From Pseudomonadales bacterium (lineage in GTDB: Bacteria; Pseudomonadota; Gammaproteobacteria; Pseudomonadales; Halieaceae): DNA of 64,000 nucleotides. Positions 28,451-36,722 of the stretch are shown here, in pieces (the stretch's first letter is position 1; each line of letters starts with the position of its first letter). The DNA lies in NCBI GenBank assembly GCA_024234855.1, contig JACKNN010000001.1, forward strand, positions 992,001-1,056,000. The letters are read 5' to 3'. Position numbers and translations under genes: made by a program. The notes under the pieces are model-generated. The model was not told the DNA's origin. It saw only the letters and a list, made by a program, of their open reading frames with translations, and made no database searches.

Positions 28451-29614
28451 CTACGCCTCCCGGATGAGTTGGGCGACAGCGGCCGCGAGCTCCTGTGCCT
28501 CCTGCCGGTTGATCACCAGCGGGGGTAACAGGCGGATGGTATTGCCCGCGGTGACATTGATTAACAGCCCGGCCTCGAGCGCGCGCTGCACCAGCTCGCC
28601 GCAATCCTTGTGCAGCTCAACCCCGATCATCAGGCCACGACCGCGGATCTCGACGATATTGGCCGCGGCGGCCTCGTCGTCAAGCAACTGTTCGGTGATC
28701 AGGCGACCCATGGCGGTGGCGTTGTCGGCGAGCTTGCCAGCCGTGATGGTCTGCACCACGGCCAGGCCGGCAGCGCAGGCCAGCGGGTTGCCGCCAAAGG
28801 TGGAGCCGTGCTGGCCGGCGCCCAAAACCGATGCGGCCGCGCCCCGCGCAAGGCAGGCACCAATCGGTACGCCGTTGCCCAGCCCCTTTGCCGTGGTGAT
28901 CACGTCCGGTACCAGGCCCAGGCCCTGGCAGGCGAAATAGTGGCCTGTGCGACCGTTGCCTGTCTGCACCTCGTCCAGCATCAGCAGCCATTCCTGCTCA
29001 TCGCAGATCTCGCGCACCGCACGCAGGTACTCGGGGCTGAGCGCGTGCACGCCACTCTCGCCCTGGATCGGCTCCAGCAGTACCGCCACCACCCCGGGAT
29101 TATGGGCGGCAATCTGGCGCAGGGCCTGTACGTCATTGCGCGGGGCGCGAATGAAGCCGGTGACCAGCGGTTCGAAGCCGGCCTGGATCTTGCGGTTGCC
29201 GGTTGCGCTCAGGGTGGCCAGGGTGCGGCCGTGGAACGCGCCCTCGAGGACCACGATGGCGGGCTTGTCGATCTTGCGCTGGTGGCCGTAAAGACGGGCC
29301 AGTTTGATGGCGGCCTCGTTGGCCTCGGCCCCGGAGTTGCCGAAAAAACAGTTCTCCATGCCGGCGACCGCAGTCAGCGCCTCGCCCAGTCGTTCCTGGG
29401 CCTCAATCCGGTACAGGTTGGAGGTGTGCACCAGTTTGTCTGCCTGCTGGCGGATGGCCGCGGTGACCGCGGGGTGGGCGTGGCCCAGGCCATTGACCGC
29501 GATGCCGGCTATGGCGTCGAGGTAGCGTCGGCCCCCGGTGTCATACAGGTACACTCCCTCGCCGTGACTGAACGTCACAGGCAACCTGGCGTAAGTCTGC
29601 ATCAGCGCCGACAT
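28451..29614 (-). CDS. argD: acetylornithine/succinyldiaminopimelate aminotransferase
   Basis: 387 aa class-III PLP aminotransferase, converting N-acetylglutamate semialdehyde to N2-acetylornithine. Seen: the FFGNSGAEANEAAIKLAR phosphate-binding segment, LEGAFHGRTLATLSATG, the LLMLDEVQTGNGRTG Asp motif and the PLP lysine in DVITTAKGLGNGVPIG. ATG 29614 follows a TAGGAGTACGAGATTC ribosome-binding site. It is upstream of argF in the same operon. A hairpin with a short T-run (29637-29659) sits in its leader, 28 bp before the start. Confidence 0.94.
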   Translation of the reverse strand: MSALMQTYARLPVTFSHGEGVYLYDTGGRRYLDAIAGIAVNGLGHAHPAVTAAIRQQADKLVHTSNLYRIEAQERLGEALTAVAGMENCFFGNSGAEANEAAIKLARLYGHQRKIDKPAIVVLEGAFHGRTLATLSATGNRKIQAGFEPLVTGFIRAPRNDVQALRQIAAHNPGVVAVLLEPIQGESGVHALSPEYLRAVREICDEQEWLLMLDEVQTGNGRTGHYFACQGLGLVPDVITTAKGLGNGVPIGACLARGAAASVLGAGQHGSTFGGNPLACAAGLAVVQTITAGKLADNATAMGRLITEQLLDDEAAAANIVEIRGRGLMIGVELHKDCGELVQRALEAGLLINVTAGNTIRLLPPLVINRQEAQELAAAVAQLIREA

Positions 29615-29636
29615 GAATCTCGTACTCCTATAAACG

Positions 29637-29659
29637 CAAAAAGGCAGCGGGAGCTGCCT
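29637..29659 (-). terminator. hairpin with T-run just upstream of argD (terminator or attenuator candidate)
   Basis: On the leftward strand AGGCAGC-TCCC-GCTGCCT is followed by TTTTGCG. Because it lies before argD, it either stops leftward read-through from further upstream or acts as an attenuator of argDF. The stem is 7 bp and the T-run is short. Confidence 0.45.
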
Positions 29660-29735
29660 CGGAAACGGCAACTATAACGCCATCAATAAAGCTTGGCAAT
29701 CGGGTTGAACCCGGCGCCGGGGATTGTGGTCTTAA

Positions 29736-29766
29736 TAGACAGCAGGGGGTCGCAATGGGGTAGAAT
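29736..29766 (+). promoter_or_regulatory. putative sigma-70 promoter of grxD
   Basis: TAGACA (29736-29741) and TAGAAT (29761-29766) with a 19-bp spacer, 56 bp before the grxD start. A GC-rich stretch follows the -10, the same TAGAAT-plus-GC pattern seen before glyA. Confidence 0.5.
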
Positions 29767-29821
29767 AGCGCCCCTTGGCCAGGCGGCCAGCATTAATTCA
29801 GTCGGCGAGACAGGACGGGCA

Positions 29822-30157
29822 ATGGATATCATCGAGACAATCAAAGAGCAGATCGCGAGCAATAACATATTGCTTTACATGAAAGGATCCCCCAACCAGC
29901 CCCAGTGCGGCTTTTCGGCCCGCACCGTGCAGGCCCTGATGGCCTGCGGCGAGCGGTTCGCCTATGTGGATATCCTGTCGAATCCGGATATCCGGACCAA
30001 CCTGCCCAAGTTTGCCAATTGGCCCACCTTTCCCCAGCTGTGGGTGGGCGGGGAACTGGTCGGCGGCTGCGATATCGTCACCGAGATGTTCGAAAACGGC
30101 GAATTGCAGATCCTGATAAAAGAGGCGGCGGCAGCCCAGCCGGCGGCGGAGGCTTAA
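29822..30157 (+). CDS. grxD: monothiol glutaredoxin, Grx4 family
   Basis: 111 aa protein with the CGFS active site (PQCGFSART, Cys about residue 29), a KGSPNQP loop, NWPTFPQLWVGGELVGGCDI with the cis-Pro and glutathione-binding segments. CGFS glutaredoxins carry [2Fe-2S] clusters with glutathione, often with BolA, and deliver them to client proteins in the cytosol. Slightly Ala-rich C-terminal tail. It lies between leftward argD and the leftward lambda-P-like gene, so is transcribed alone from the promoter at 29736. Confidence 0.95.
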   Translation: MDIIETIKEQIASNNILLYMKGSPNQPQCGFSARTVQALMACGERFAYVDILSNPDIRTNLPKFANWPTFPQLWVGGELVGGCDIVTEMFENGELQILIKEAAAAQPAAEA

Positions 30158-30193
30158 TCAAGGCGCGTGCCACGTGAGTAGGCGCCATTTCCC

Positions 30194-30874
30194 CTAAAGG
30201 CCTGTCCCTTCCCGGAGTTTTTTCAGTTGCGCCAGCTGGTCTTCCCGGGACAGCGGTCTGGGTTTGTGGTGTTCCAGCCTTTCCCGCGCCGGCATCGTCA
30301 GGGTCTCGCCCTGCAGCACCCGCGTGCAGTATCGCTGGTAATGGTCGCGAAAGACCGGCCAGCTGCTGCGCTCGGTATGATTCGCCAGGAAATACCAGTC
30401 GCTGTCGCGGCCGGCCAGGTACACCGCAGGGTGGCTCCAGGCCTGGTCGGCCCGGGGCGCCGGTGCCCGGCAGGCCTCGATATAGGCATCCCGGGCGGAG
30501 GGTAGGCCGAGGTCGGCCAGGCCCTGCTGGCAGCACTCCAGCATCCGGTTGAGCGTGGGCAGGTATTCGCTGTGCTCGATGGCGTGCTTGGCGCCCTTGA
30601 GAATCTGCTCCACCGGGTAGTCCGCCAGCGAATCGAGCCAGAGTTTCTTGATCTGCTTGAGCTGCTCGGCATCCGGAAAGGCGGCGTAGTACTGGTTGTG
30701 GTAGTTCAGCCTGAACAGGGCGAACACCTGGTTGATCGCCTCGATCCGGGCCTCTGGCGCGCTTCTGCGCCCGGCTTGCCCGGGCCTATTCTGCCCAGGA
30801 AGTGTCGCTGAGGTCGTCCGCGAGGCTTCTATCCCTTGTGCGACTCGTTGGATGAGATCCTGGCTGTCCGGCAT
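30194..30874 (-). CDS. phage lambda P-like replication protein
   Basis: 226 aa. Resembles the 'replication protein P' family (lambda P, the helicase-loader-binding protein that recruits DnaB). Matching features: INQVFALFRLNYHNQYYAAFPD near residue 48, a long helical middle with LPTLNRMLECCQQ, and the C-terminal segment LGLPSARDAYIEACR followed by WSHPAVYLAGRDSDWYFL. No phage structural, integrase or repressor genes surround it, so it looks like a domesticated chromosomal gene. Its start lies 89 bp inside the upstream DnaT-like gene, a long overlap that implies co-translation. Predicted role: DnaB loading together with that neighbour (inference). Confidence 0.75.
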   Translation of the reverse strand: MPDSQDLIQRVAQGIEASRTTSATLPGQNRPGQAGRRSAPEARIEAINQVFALFRLNYHNQYYAAFPDAEQLKQIKKLWLDSLADYPVEQILKGAKHAIEHSEYLPTLNRMLECCQQGLADLGLPSARDAYIEACRAPAPRADQAWSHPAVYLAGRDSDWYFLANHTERSSWPVFRDHYQRYCTRVLQGETLTMPARERLEHHKPRPLSREDQLAQLKKLREGTGL

Positions 30875-31931
30875 GGTGGTGTCCCGCTTGGTCGAGCTGG
30901 TGGCGTTTGGCCCAGTGGTATTTCACATGTTGCAGGAATTTACTGTTCCATGAGGTGTGGGTCTGGTTGCTGTCGCGCCAGTATACGATGAACTCGGCCA
31001 GCAGCGAGCGGGCAAATTCGAGATCGATGTGCGACATGCGCAGGATGTCGTAGACGTCCTCCGCGGGCTGCCAGTTATCGCTGATGCGCTTGGGTTCGGT
31101 ACTGTGCTCCAGGCTGGAGCTGTACCTGGCCCACTGGATGCGAATGTGCTGGATGAATTTTGAGTTCAATTCCTTCGGCGCGGCGCCGCGCTCGCGCCAG
31201 TACAGGATGAATTCAGGGATGGCCTCCTCGATAAATTCCCGCTCTATACCGCCGCGCTCCATGATTTCCATGGCGTCCAGGCTGGGGCGCCAGCTGTTGT
31301 CCAGCCGGGTAGGTTGGGCCGTGCGAAAGGATTCCGCCTGGTTTTGCTGGTGGTGGCGCCAGTTGCTGATGACGTGCTGGCGGAACTTGTTCTCCCAGGC
31401 GTGGCTGGTTTCGCCGCGTTCGCGCCAGTAAAAGATGAAATCTTCCAGTTGGTCCAGGGCGAACTGGCGCGGTATGTTGTGGTTGAGGCCCAGTAACTGC
31501 AGCAGGTCCTCGCTCGGGCTCCAGTGCACCGGCAGCAGACCGGCGCTGCGCCGGCCGGGGACGAGGGGCGGTATTGCGGCGTCCGGTACCGGTGTGGCCG
31601 CCGGCGGTTGTGCCCGGTGCACACGCTCATTGAGGGCGAAGACCAGCTGCTCGCTCTGCTGTAGTGGCGGCGAGCTCACCAGCAGCACCCCCTTGTCCAC
31701 CAGGCTGCGGCTGACGCGTTGCAAATCCTCGACACTCCAGAAGGGCAGGGTGCGTTGCACCAGGGCGCGCTCCACACTGAGCCAGGCATGGCCGTCCTGC
31801 ACCCGGGGGCTGTGGTGCTCGAGAAAACCCTGTAGTTGCTGCAGCAAAATGGCCTCCTCCAACCCGATCGTCGCCGCCAGACCCGGCGAGAAGACGAGCT
31901 GGCGTTCGGGGACCAGGGATGATGCCGACAT
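30786..31931 (-). CDS. DnaT-like protein with three tandem DnaT domains
   Basis: 381 aa. Residues 1-102 resemble a replisome-organiser winged helix (LVFSPGLAATIGLEEAILLQQL, W50, LPFWSVEDLQRVSRSL). Then three copies of a DnaT-type ssDNA-binding repeat occur at about 137-191, 214-267 and 287-340, each with W-x-P, a FIFYWRERG/FILYWRERG/FIVYWRDSN motif and a closing NKFRQHV/NSKFIQHI/NSKFLQHV. E. coli DnaT has one such domain and works in PriA-dependent replication restart. The C-terminal tail is polar and His-rich. It overlaps the lambda-P-like gene by 89 bp; radA is divergent across 138 bp. Confidence 0.8.
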   Translation of the reverse strand: MSASSLVPERQLVFSPGLAATIGLEEAILLQQLQGFLEHHSPRVQDGHAWLSVERALVQRTLPFWSVEDLQRVSRSLVDKGVLLVSSPPLQQSEQLVFALNERVHRAQPPAATPVPDAAIPPLVPGRRSAGLLPVHWSPSEDLLQLLGLNHNIPRQFALDQLEDFIFYWRERGETSHAWENKFRQHVISNWRHHQQNQAESFRTAQPTRLDNSWRPSLDAMEIMERGGIEREFIEEAIPEFILYWRERGAAPKELNSKFIQHIRIQWARYSSSLEHSTEPKRISDNWQPAEDVYDILRMSHIDLEFARSLLAEFIVYWRDSNQTHTSWNSKFLQHVKYHWAKRHQLDQAGHHHAGQPGSHPTSRTRDRSLADDLSDTSWAE

Positions 31932-32015
31932 GGTTGTTCCGGTAGGGTGGGTCAGATCTGGTAGGATACCGAGCTTGTGCGGCGGCTCATAGCCGGGCGT
32001 CGGATTTTTTCTGTG

Positions 32016-32037
32016 GCGAGCCGCCGCAGCGGCTCGC
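32016..32037 (+). other. perfect 9-bp hairpin in the radA leader
   Basis: GCGAGCCGC, loop CGCA, GCGGCTCGC, ending 32 bp before the radA ATG. No T-run follows it in the + direction, so it is more likely an mRNA 5' structure or a protein site than a terminator. Confidence 0.4.
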
Positions 32038-32069
32038 AATATCAACGACCGGGTGGTGAGGGACACGAA

Positions 32070-33455
32070 ATGGCCAAGCAAAAAACCGCCTTCGTCTGCA
32101 ACGACTGCGGCTCGGATTACGCCAAATGGCAGGGCCAGTGCAGCGACTGCGGCGCCTGGAACACGCTGGCGGAGATTCGCCTGGGCCCTGCCGGCCCCGG
32201 CAGGGGTGCGGGCCGGGCCGGCGCCGGCGGCAACCGGGCGGGCTTTGCCGGCGCGCTGGCGGGGGCGCGCATCCTCAAGGATATCGACCTGGCGGAACTG
32301 CCGCGCTTTTCCTCGGGCGTGGGCGAGTTCGACCGGGTGCTGGGGGGTGGGCTGGTGCCGGGTTCGGCTATCCTGGTCGGCGGCAACCCCGGGGCGGGCA
32401 AGAGTACCCTGCTGTTGCAGACCATGTGCCACCTGGCGATGGGCATGGATGCCCTGTACATCACCGGCGAGGAATCCCTGCAACAGGTTGCCATGCGGGC
32501 CAACCGGCTGGGTCTGCCAACGGACCGGCTGCGGATGATGTCCGAAACCAATATCGAGACCATTATCGCGGCACTCGAGGAGTTCCGGCCCCGGGTGGTG
32601 GTGGTGGATTCCATCCAGGTGGTGCACACGGCCGAACTGGCCTCCGCCCCCGGCAGTGTGTCCCAGGTGCGCGAATGCGCCGCCTGGCTCACCCGCTTCG
32701 CCAAGCAGAGCGGCACGGTCCTGATCCTGGTGGGCCACGTCACCAAGGACGGCTCACTGGCGGGCCCCAAGGTGCTGGAGCATATGATTGACTGTTCCAT
32801 TCTGCTCGAGGGCAGTGACGATTCCCGCTTCCGCACCCTGCGGGGCCAGAAGAACCGCTTCGGTGCCGTCAACGAGCTGGGGGTGTTCGCCATGACCGAC
32901 CGCGGCATGCGCGAGGTCAAGAATCCCTCCGCCATCTTCCTCGACCGCAGCACCGAGCCGGCCGCGGGCAGCGCGGTGATGGTGGTGTGGGAGGGCACCC
33001 GGCCGCTGCTGGTCGAGATTCAGGCCCTGGTGGATGACAGCGCTCTCGGCAACCCGCGTCGGGTGGCGGTGGGATTGGAGCAGAACCGCCTGGCCATGCT
33101 GCTGGCGGTGCTGCACCGCCACGGCGGCCTGCAGGTGGGGGACCAGGATGTGTTCGCCAATGTGGTGGGCGGCGTGAAGGTACTGGAAACCAGCGCCGAC
33201 CTGGCCCTGCTGTTGGCCATTGTCTCCAGTTACCGCGACAGGATCCTGCCCCGGGATATGGTGATCTTTGGCGAGGTCGGGTTGTCCGGCGAGATCCGCC
33301 CGGTGCCCAGCGGCCAGGAGCGGCTGTCGGAGGCGGCCAAGCACGGTTTCAAGCGGGCCATCGTGCCCAGGGGCAATGCACCGAAAGGCGAGATCAAGGG
33401 CATGCAGGTGATCGCGGTGGCCAAGCTGTCCGAGGCGCTCGATGCGCTCGATTGA
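32070..33455 (+). CDS. radA: DNA repair protein RadA/Sms
   Basis: 461 aa RecA-like ATPase that promotes branch migration in recombinational repair. Domains in order: a C4 zinc finger (FVCNDCGSDYAKWQGQCSDCGAWN, residues 8-31), a RecA core with Walker A VGGNPGAGKSTLLLQ near residue 105, the RadA-specific KNRFG motif near residue 263, and a C-terminal Lon-protease-like domain (about 285-461) ending in GFKRAIVPRGNAPKGEI. ATG 32070 follows GGTGAGGGACACGAA and places the zinc finger at the N-terminus as usual. Confidence 0.96.
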   Translation: MAKQKTAFVCNDCGSDYAKWQGQCSDCGAWNTLAEIRLGPAGPGRGAGRAGAGGNRAGFAGALAGARILKDIDLAELPRFSSGVGEFDRVLGGGLVPGSAILVGGNPGAGKSTLLLQTMCHLAMGMDALYITGEESLQQVAMRANRLGLPTDRLRMMSETNIETIIAALEEFRPRVVVVDSIQVVHTAELASAPGSVSQVRECAAWLTRFAKQSGTVLILVGHVTKDGSLAGPKVLEHMIDCSILLEGSDDSRFRTLRGQKNRFGAVNELGVFAMTDRGMREVKNPSAIFLDRSTEPAAGSAVMVVWEGTRPLLVEIQALVDDSALGNPRRVAVGLEQNRLAMLLAVLHRHGGLQVGDQDVFANVVGGVKVLETSADLALLLAIVSSYRDRILPRDMVIFGEVGLSGEIRPVPSGQERLSEAAKHGFKRAIVPRGNAPKGEIKGMQVIAVAKLSEALDALD

Positions 33456-33479
33456 TCGTTAAGCCCCGCGGTCGACTGG

Positions 33480-33857
33480 TTACTCCTCGAGCCAGCCCAG
33501 TTCCTCTTCCAGTTGGGCAACATCCATATGCGCCTCCAGCAGCTGCCGCAGCGGCTCGATATTCTCGCGGTCGACATGTTGTACCGCGAAGCCCAGGCGG
33601 CCGGCCTCCACATGCTGCAGGTAGGCGTACAGCTCCAGTTCTGAACCCTCGTCGCCGCGCTGGCCGGAGGTATGAATGATCAGGCTGAACGGTTCGTTGT
33701 ACTGGGCGTCCCAGAGGTCCGGCTGGTCAGTCGCCACGCCGGCCAGGGAAATATCGATCAGCTGTTGCTGCCAGACGCTGCCGCCCTGGTGGACGTCAAC
33801 CGGCAGGCCCAGCGCGATGCGGGTGAACTTCCGCTGTTCAACTCGGGTCTTGCTCAT
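33480..33857 (-). CDS. PilZ domain protein
   Basis: 125 aa single-domain protein. The c-di-GMP-binding PilZ signatures are visible: RKFTRIAL (RxxxR) near residue 8 and DISLAGVAT (D/NxSxxG) near residue 35. It probably senses c-di-GMP and affects motility, adhesion or polysaccharide output; the partner is unknown. ATG 33857 is preceded by GAGGG at good distance; an ATG at 33869 is an alternative. It converges on radA with a 24-bp gap and lies upstream of nothing on its strand. Confidence 0.85.
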   Translation of the reverse strand: MSKTRVEQRKFTRIALGLPVDVHQGGSVWQQQLIDISLAGVATDQPDLWDAQYNEPFSLIIHTSGQRGDEGSELELYAYLQHVEAGRLGFAVQHVDRENIEPLRQLLEAHMDVAQLEEELGWLEE

Positions 33858-33959
33858 AACAGCCCTCATGCCAATGGGATCTCGGGAAACTATAACGCCG
33901 CACCCTGGCCAATGCGACTGCTAATTGGCAATTTCCCCGCAACCTTCCAGCGGTCGTGC

Positions 33960-35624
33960 TCACTTCAGTTTGCGGTACTTCAGGCGGTGTGGCTGGTCCG
34001 CTGCAGCCCCCAGCCGTGACTTGCGATCCGCCTCGTAGTCGGTGAAATTGCCCTCGTGGAAAACCACGCCGCCATCGTCCTCGTAGGCGAGGATATGGGT
34101 GGCGATGCGGTCCAGGAACCAGCGGTCGTGGGAGATGACCAGGGCGGCGCCGGGGAACGCCAGCAGGGCTTCTTCCAGCGCGCGCAGGGTCTCCACGTCC
34201 AGGTCATTGGTGGGCTCGTCCAGCAGCAGCACGTTGGCGCCCTGCTTCAGCAGCTTGGCCAGGTGCAGGCGGTTGCGCTCGCCACCGGAGAGGTCCTTGA
34301 CGAACTTCTGCTGGTCGGCGCCCTTGAAGTTAAAGCGGCCCAGGTAGGAGCGCGACTGCACCTCGTAGTTCCCAATGCGGATGATATCCAGCCCGTCAGA
34401 GACTTCCTGCCAGACGGTCTTGCTGCCGTCGAGGTCGTCGCGGGACTGGTCAACATAACCCAGCTGCACGGTTTCCCCGACCACCACCTCGCCCCCGTCC
34501 GGTTGCTCTATACCCATCAGTATTTTGAACAGGGTCGATTTGCCCATGCCGTTGGCGCCGATGATGCCGACGATACTGCCCTTGGGCACCGTGAAGCACA
34601 CCTTGTCGAACAGGACGCGGTCGCCGTAGGTCTTGCGCAGGTCTTTTACCTCTATCACCTTGTCACCCAGGCGCGGACCGGGGGGAATATAGATCTCGTT
34701 GGTCTCGTTGCGGCTCTGGAATTCCTGTGACTGCAATTCCTCGAAGCGTTGCAGGCGGGCCTTGCTTTTGGCCTGGCGACCCTTGGGGTTGGAGCGCACC
34801 CATTCCAGTTCGGCCTTGATGGCGTGCTGGTGCGAGGCCTCCTGGCGTTTTTCCTGGGCCAGCCGCTGCTCCTTTGCCTCCAGCCAGTCAGAGTAGTTGC
34901 CCTCGTAGGGGATGCCGCGACCCCGGTCCAGCTCCAGGATCCAGCCGGCGGCGTTGTCGAGAAAGTAGCGATCGTGGGTAATGGCGACCACGGTGCCGGG
35001 GAAATCATGGAGGAAGCGTTCGAGCCAGGCCACGCTCTCGGCGTCCAGGTGGTTGGTGGGCTCGTCCAGCAGGATCATATCGGGGTTGGACAGCAGTAGG
35101 CGGCACAGGGCCACCCGCCGCCGCTCGCCGCCGGACAGGGTGCTGACATCCGCCTCCCAGGGGGGCAGCCGCAGGGCGTCGGCAGCCACTTCCAGGCGGT
35201 GGTCCAGGTTGTGGGCGTCAGTGGCCTCTATGATGTCTTCCAGCCGCGCCTGCTCCTTGGCCAGGGCGTCGAAATCGGCGTCCGGCTCGGCGTAATCGGC
35301 GTAGACTTTTTGCAGGCCCGCCAGGGCGTCGACCGCTTCCTGCAAGCCCTCTTCCACATTGCCGCGCACATTCTTGTCCGGGTTCAGCTGGGGCTCCTGG
35401 GGCAGGTAGCCGATCTTGAGGCCGGGCTGGGGTCGTGCTTCGCCCAGGATGTCGGTGTCGATACCGGCCATGATCCGCAGCAGGGTGGATTTGCCGGAAC
35501 CGTTCAGGCCCAGCACCCCGATCTTGGCACCGGGGAAGAAGGACAGGGAGATATTTTCCAGGATGGTTTTCTTGGGTGGCACAACCTTGCCAACCCGATT
35601 CATGGTGTAGACGTACTGGGCCAT
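33960..35624 (-). CDS. ettA: energy-dependent translational throttle ABC-F protein
   Basis: 554 aa ABC-F ATPase that binds the ribosomal E site and gates the first elongation steps by ATP/ADP ratio. Two ABC domains: Walker A GLNGSGKST near residue 43 with signature LSGGERRRVALCRLLL; Walker A GANGMGKST near residue 356 with LSGGERNRLHLAKLL. Both Walker B boxes read LLDEPTNHLD/LLDEPTNDLD. The long linker between them (ASHQHAIKAELEWVRSNPKGRQAKSKARL) is the EttA arm and P-site tRNA-interaction motif. Full length; no transmembrane segments. Confidence 0.97.
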   Translation of the reverse strand: MAQYVYTMNRVGKVVPPKKTILENISLSFFPGAKIGVLGLNGSGKSTLLRIMAGIDTDILGEARPQPGLKIGYLPQEPQLNPDKNVRGNVEEGLQEAVDALAGLQKVYADYAEPDADFDALAKEQARLEDIIEATDAHNLDHRLEVAADALRLPPWEADVSTLSGGERRRVALCRLLLSNPDMILLDEPTNHLDAESVAWLERFLHDFPGTVVAITHDRYFLDNAAGWILELDRGRGIPYEGNYSDWLEAKEQRLAQEKRQEASHQHAIKAELEWVRSNPKGRQAKSKARLQRFEELQSQEFQSRNETNEIYIPPGPRLGDKVIEVKDLRKTYGDRVLFDKVCFTVPKGSIVGIIGANGMGKSTLFKILMGIEQPDGGEVVVGETVQLGYVDQSRDDLDGSKTVWQEVSDGLDIIRIGNYEVQSRSYLGRFNFKGADQQKFVKDLSGGERNRLHLAKLLKQGANVLLLDEPTNDLDVETLRALEEALLAFPGAALVISHDRWFLDRIATHILAYEDDGGVVFHEGNFTDYEADRKSRLGAAADQPHRLKYRKLK

Positions 35625-35807
35625 TGTTGGACTCGCGCAGGGTAAACGACAAGCCGCGGATTCTAGCAGAAACCGTGCCGGGGGTGATGGGATTTGACGG
35701 TCACGCGGGAAAACAGGCAGTACCGCAGCCGCGGCATGCGGCTCTCGCGTTGGCGCCCCGCTGGCGGCTCAGGCGTGTCGGCTGGAACCTTGCGGAGGTG
35801 GAAAGCC

Positions 35808-36722
35808 CTAGCCGCCCGGCTGGCCCAGCACCGGGGCGTTTTCGGTGAGGCGGCTGACATCGACCGAAACCTCCAGTATCGGCGCCGCCCCACCGCCGAA
35901 GATAACGCCCTTCACCGGTGTTACGTCGAGGTAGTCACGGCCGAAGGCCGTGACGATGTGCTGGCTTTTGGCGATGGTATTATTGGTGGGATCGAACTCC
36001 ACCCAGCCTTCTTCCGGGCAAAAATAGGCCACCCATGCGTGGGTGGCATCGGCGCCCACCAGCTTTTTCTCGCCCGGCTTGGGCAGGGTTTCGATGTAGC
36101 CCGAGACATACTTGGCGGGGATACCCATGGAGCGCAGGCAGCCGACCTGCAGGTGGGCAAAGTCCTGGCAGACGCCGCGCCGGTGTGCGAGCACATCCGC
36201 CAGCGGTGTGGCTATGGTGGAGAACCCGGGGTCGTAGGCAAAGTCGGTAAAAACCCGGGTGGTCAGGTCCTGGACGCAGGATTTGAGTGAGCGCTCGGCA
36301 CTAAAGGAAGGGCGGGCGTAGTCTGCCAGCGCCTCGCTGGTCTCTATCATGGGCGAATTGAGCAGGAATTCGCGCGCTTCCAGGGTGGCCCTGCTCGTCG
36401 TCCCGGCGAGCAATTCCAGTGCGTGTCCGTAGGACTCACCGAGGTCCAGGTCCAGCGCCTGGTCAAGATCGTCGATCTGGATTTCACTGTCGGCGGTAAT
36501 GATCAGCTCGGTATGGGGCTTCTGGATCTCGAAGTGAAATGACTTGTTGCCGAAGTAATCAGTGCGCTTTTGCGTTACCGAGGGCGTGGGCGACACCGTG
36601 ATGCGATTTTTCAGGCAGCGCTGGCGTTCGGTGTCGCGCGGTATGACATTGGCCAGGTTGTAGCAGTGGCTGACCCTGCTGGCGTACTTGTAGTGGGTAA
36701 TATGGCGGACCCGGAAGCGCAT
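35808..36722 (-). CDS. bacterial transglutaminase-like protein
   Basis: 304 aa with an N-terminal Bact_transglu_N beta domain (FRVRHITHYKYASRV, about 1-90) and a transglutaminase-like core: catalytic Cys in GVCQDFAHL near residue 193, His in ATHAWVAYF near residue 228 and Asp in EFDPTNN near residue 246. This papain-like triad usually cuts or transfers amide bonds. The ATG overlaps the stop of the ATP-grasp/alpha-E fusion gene (TGATG). In such operons the protein is thought to act with the ATP-grasp ligase in making or trimming a peptide. The product is unknown. Confidence 0.87.
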   Translation of the reverse strand: MRFRVRHITHYKYASRVSHCYNLANVIPRDTERQRCLKNRITVSPTPSVTQKRTDYFGNKSFHFEIQKPHTELIITADSEIQIDDLDQALDLDLGESYGHALELLAGTTSRATLEAREFLLNSPMIETSEALADYARPSFSAERSLKSCVQDLTTRVFTDFAYDPGFSTIATPLADVLAHRRGVCQDFAHLQVGCLRSMGIPAKYVSGYIETLPKPGEKKLVGADATHAWVAYFCPEEGWVEFDPTNNTIAKSQHIVTAFGRDYLDVTPVKGVIFGGGAAPILEVSVDVSRLTENAPVLGQPGG

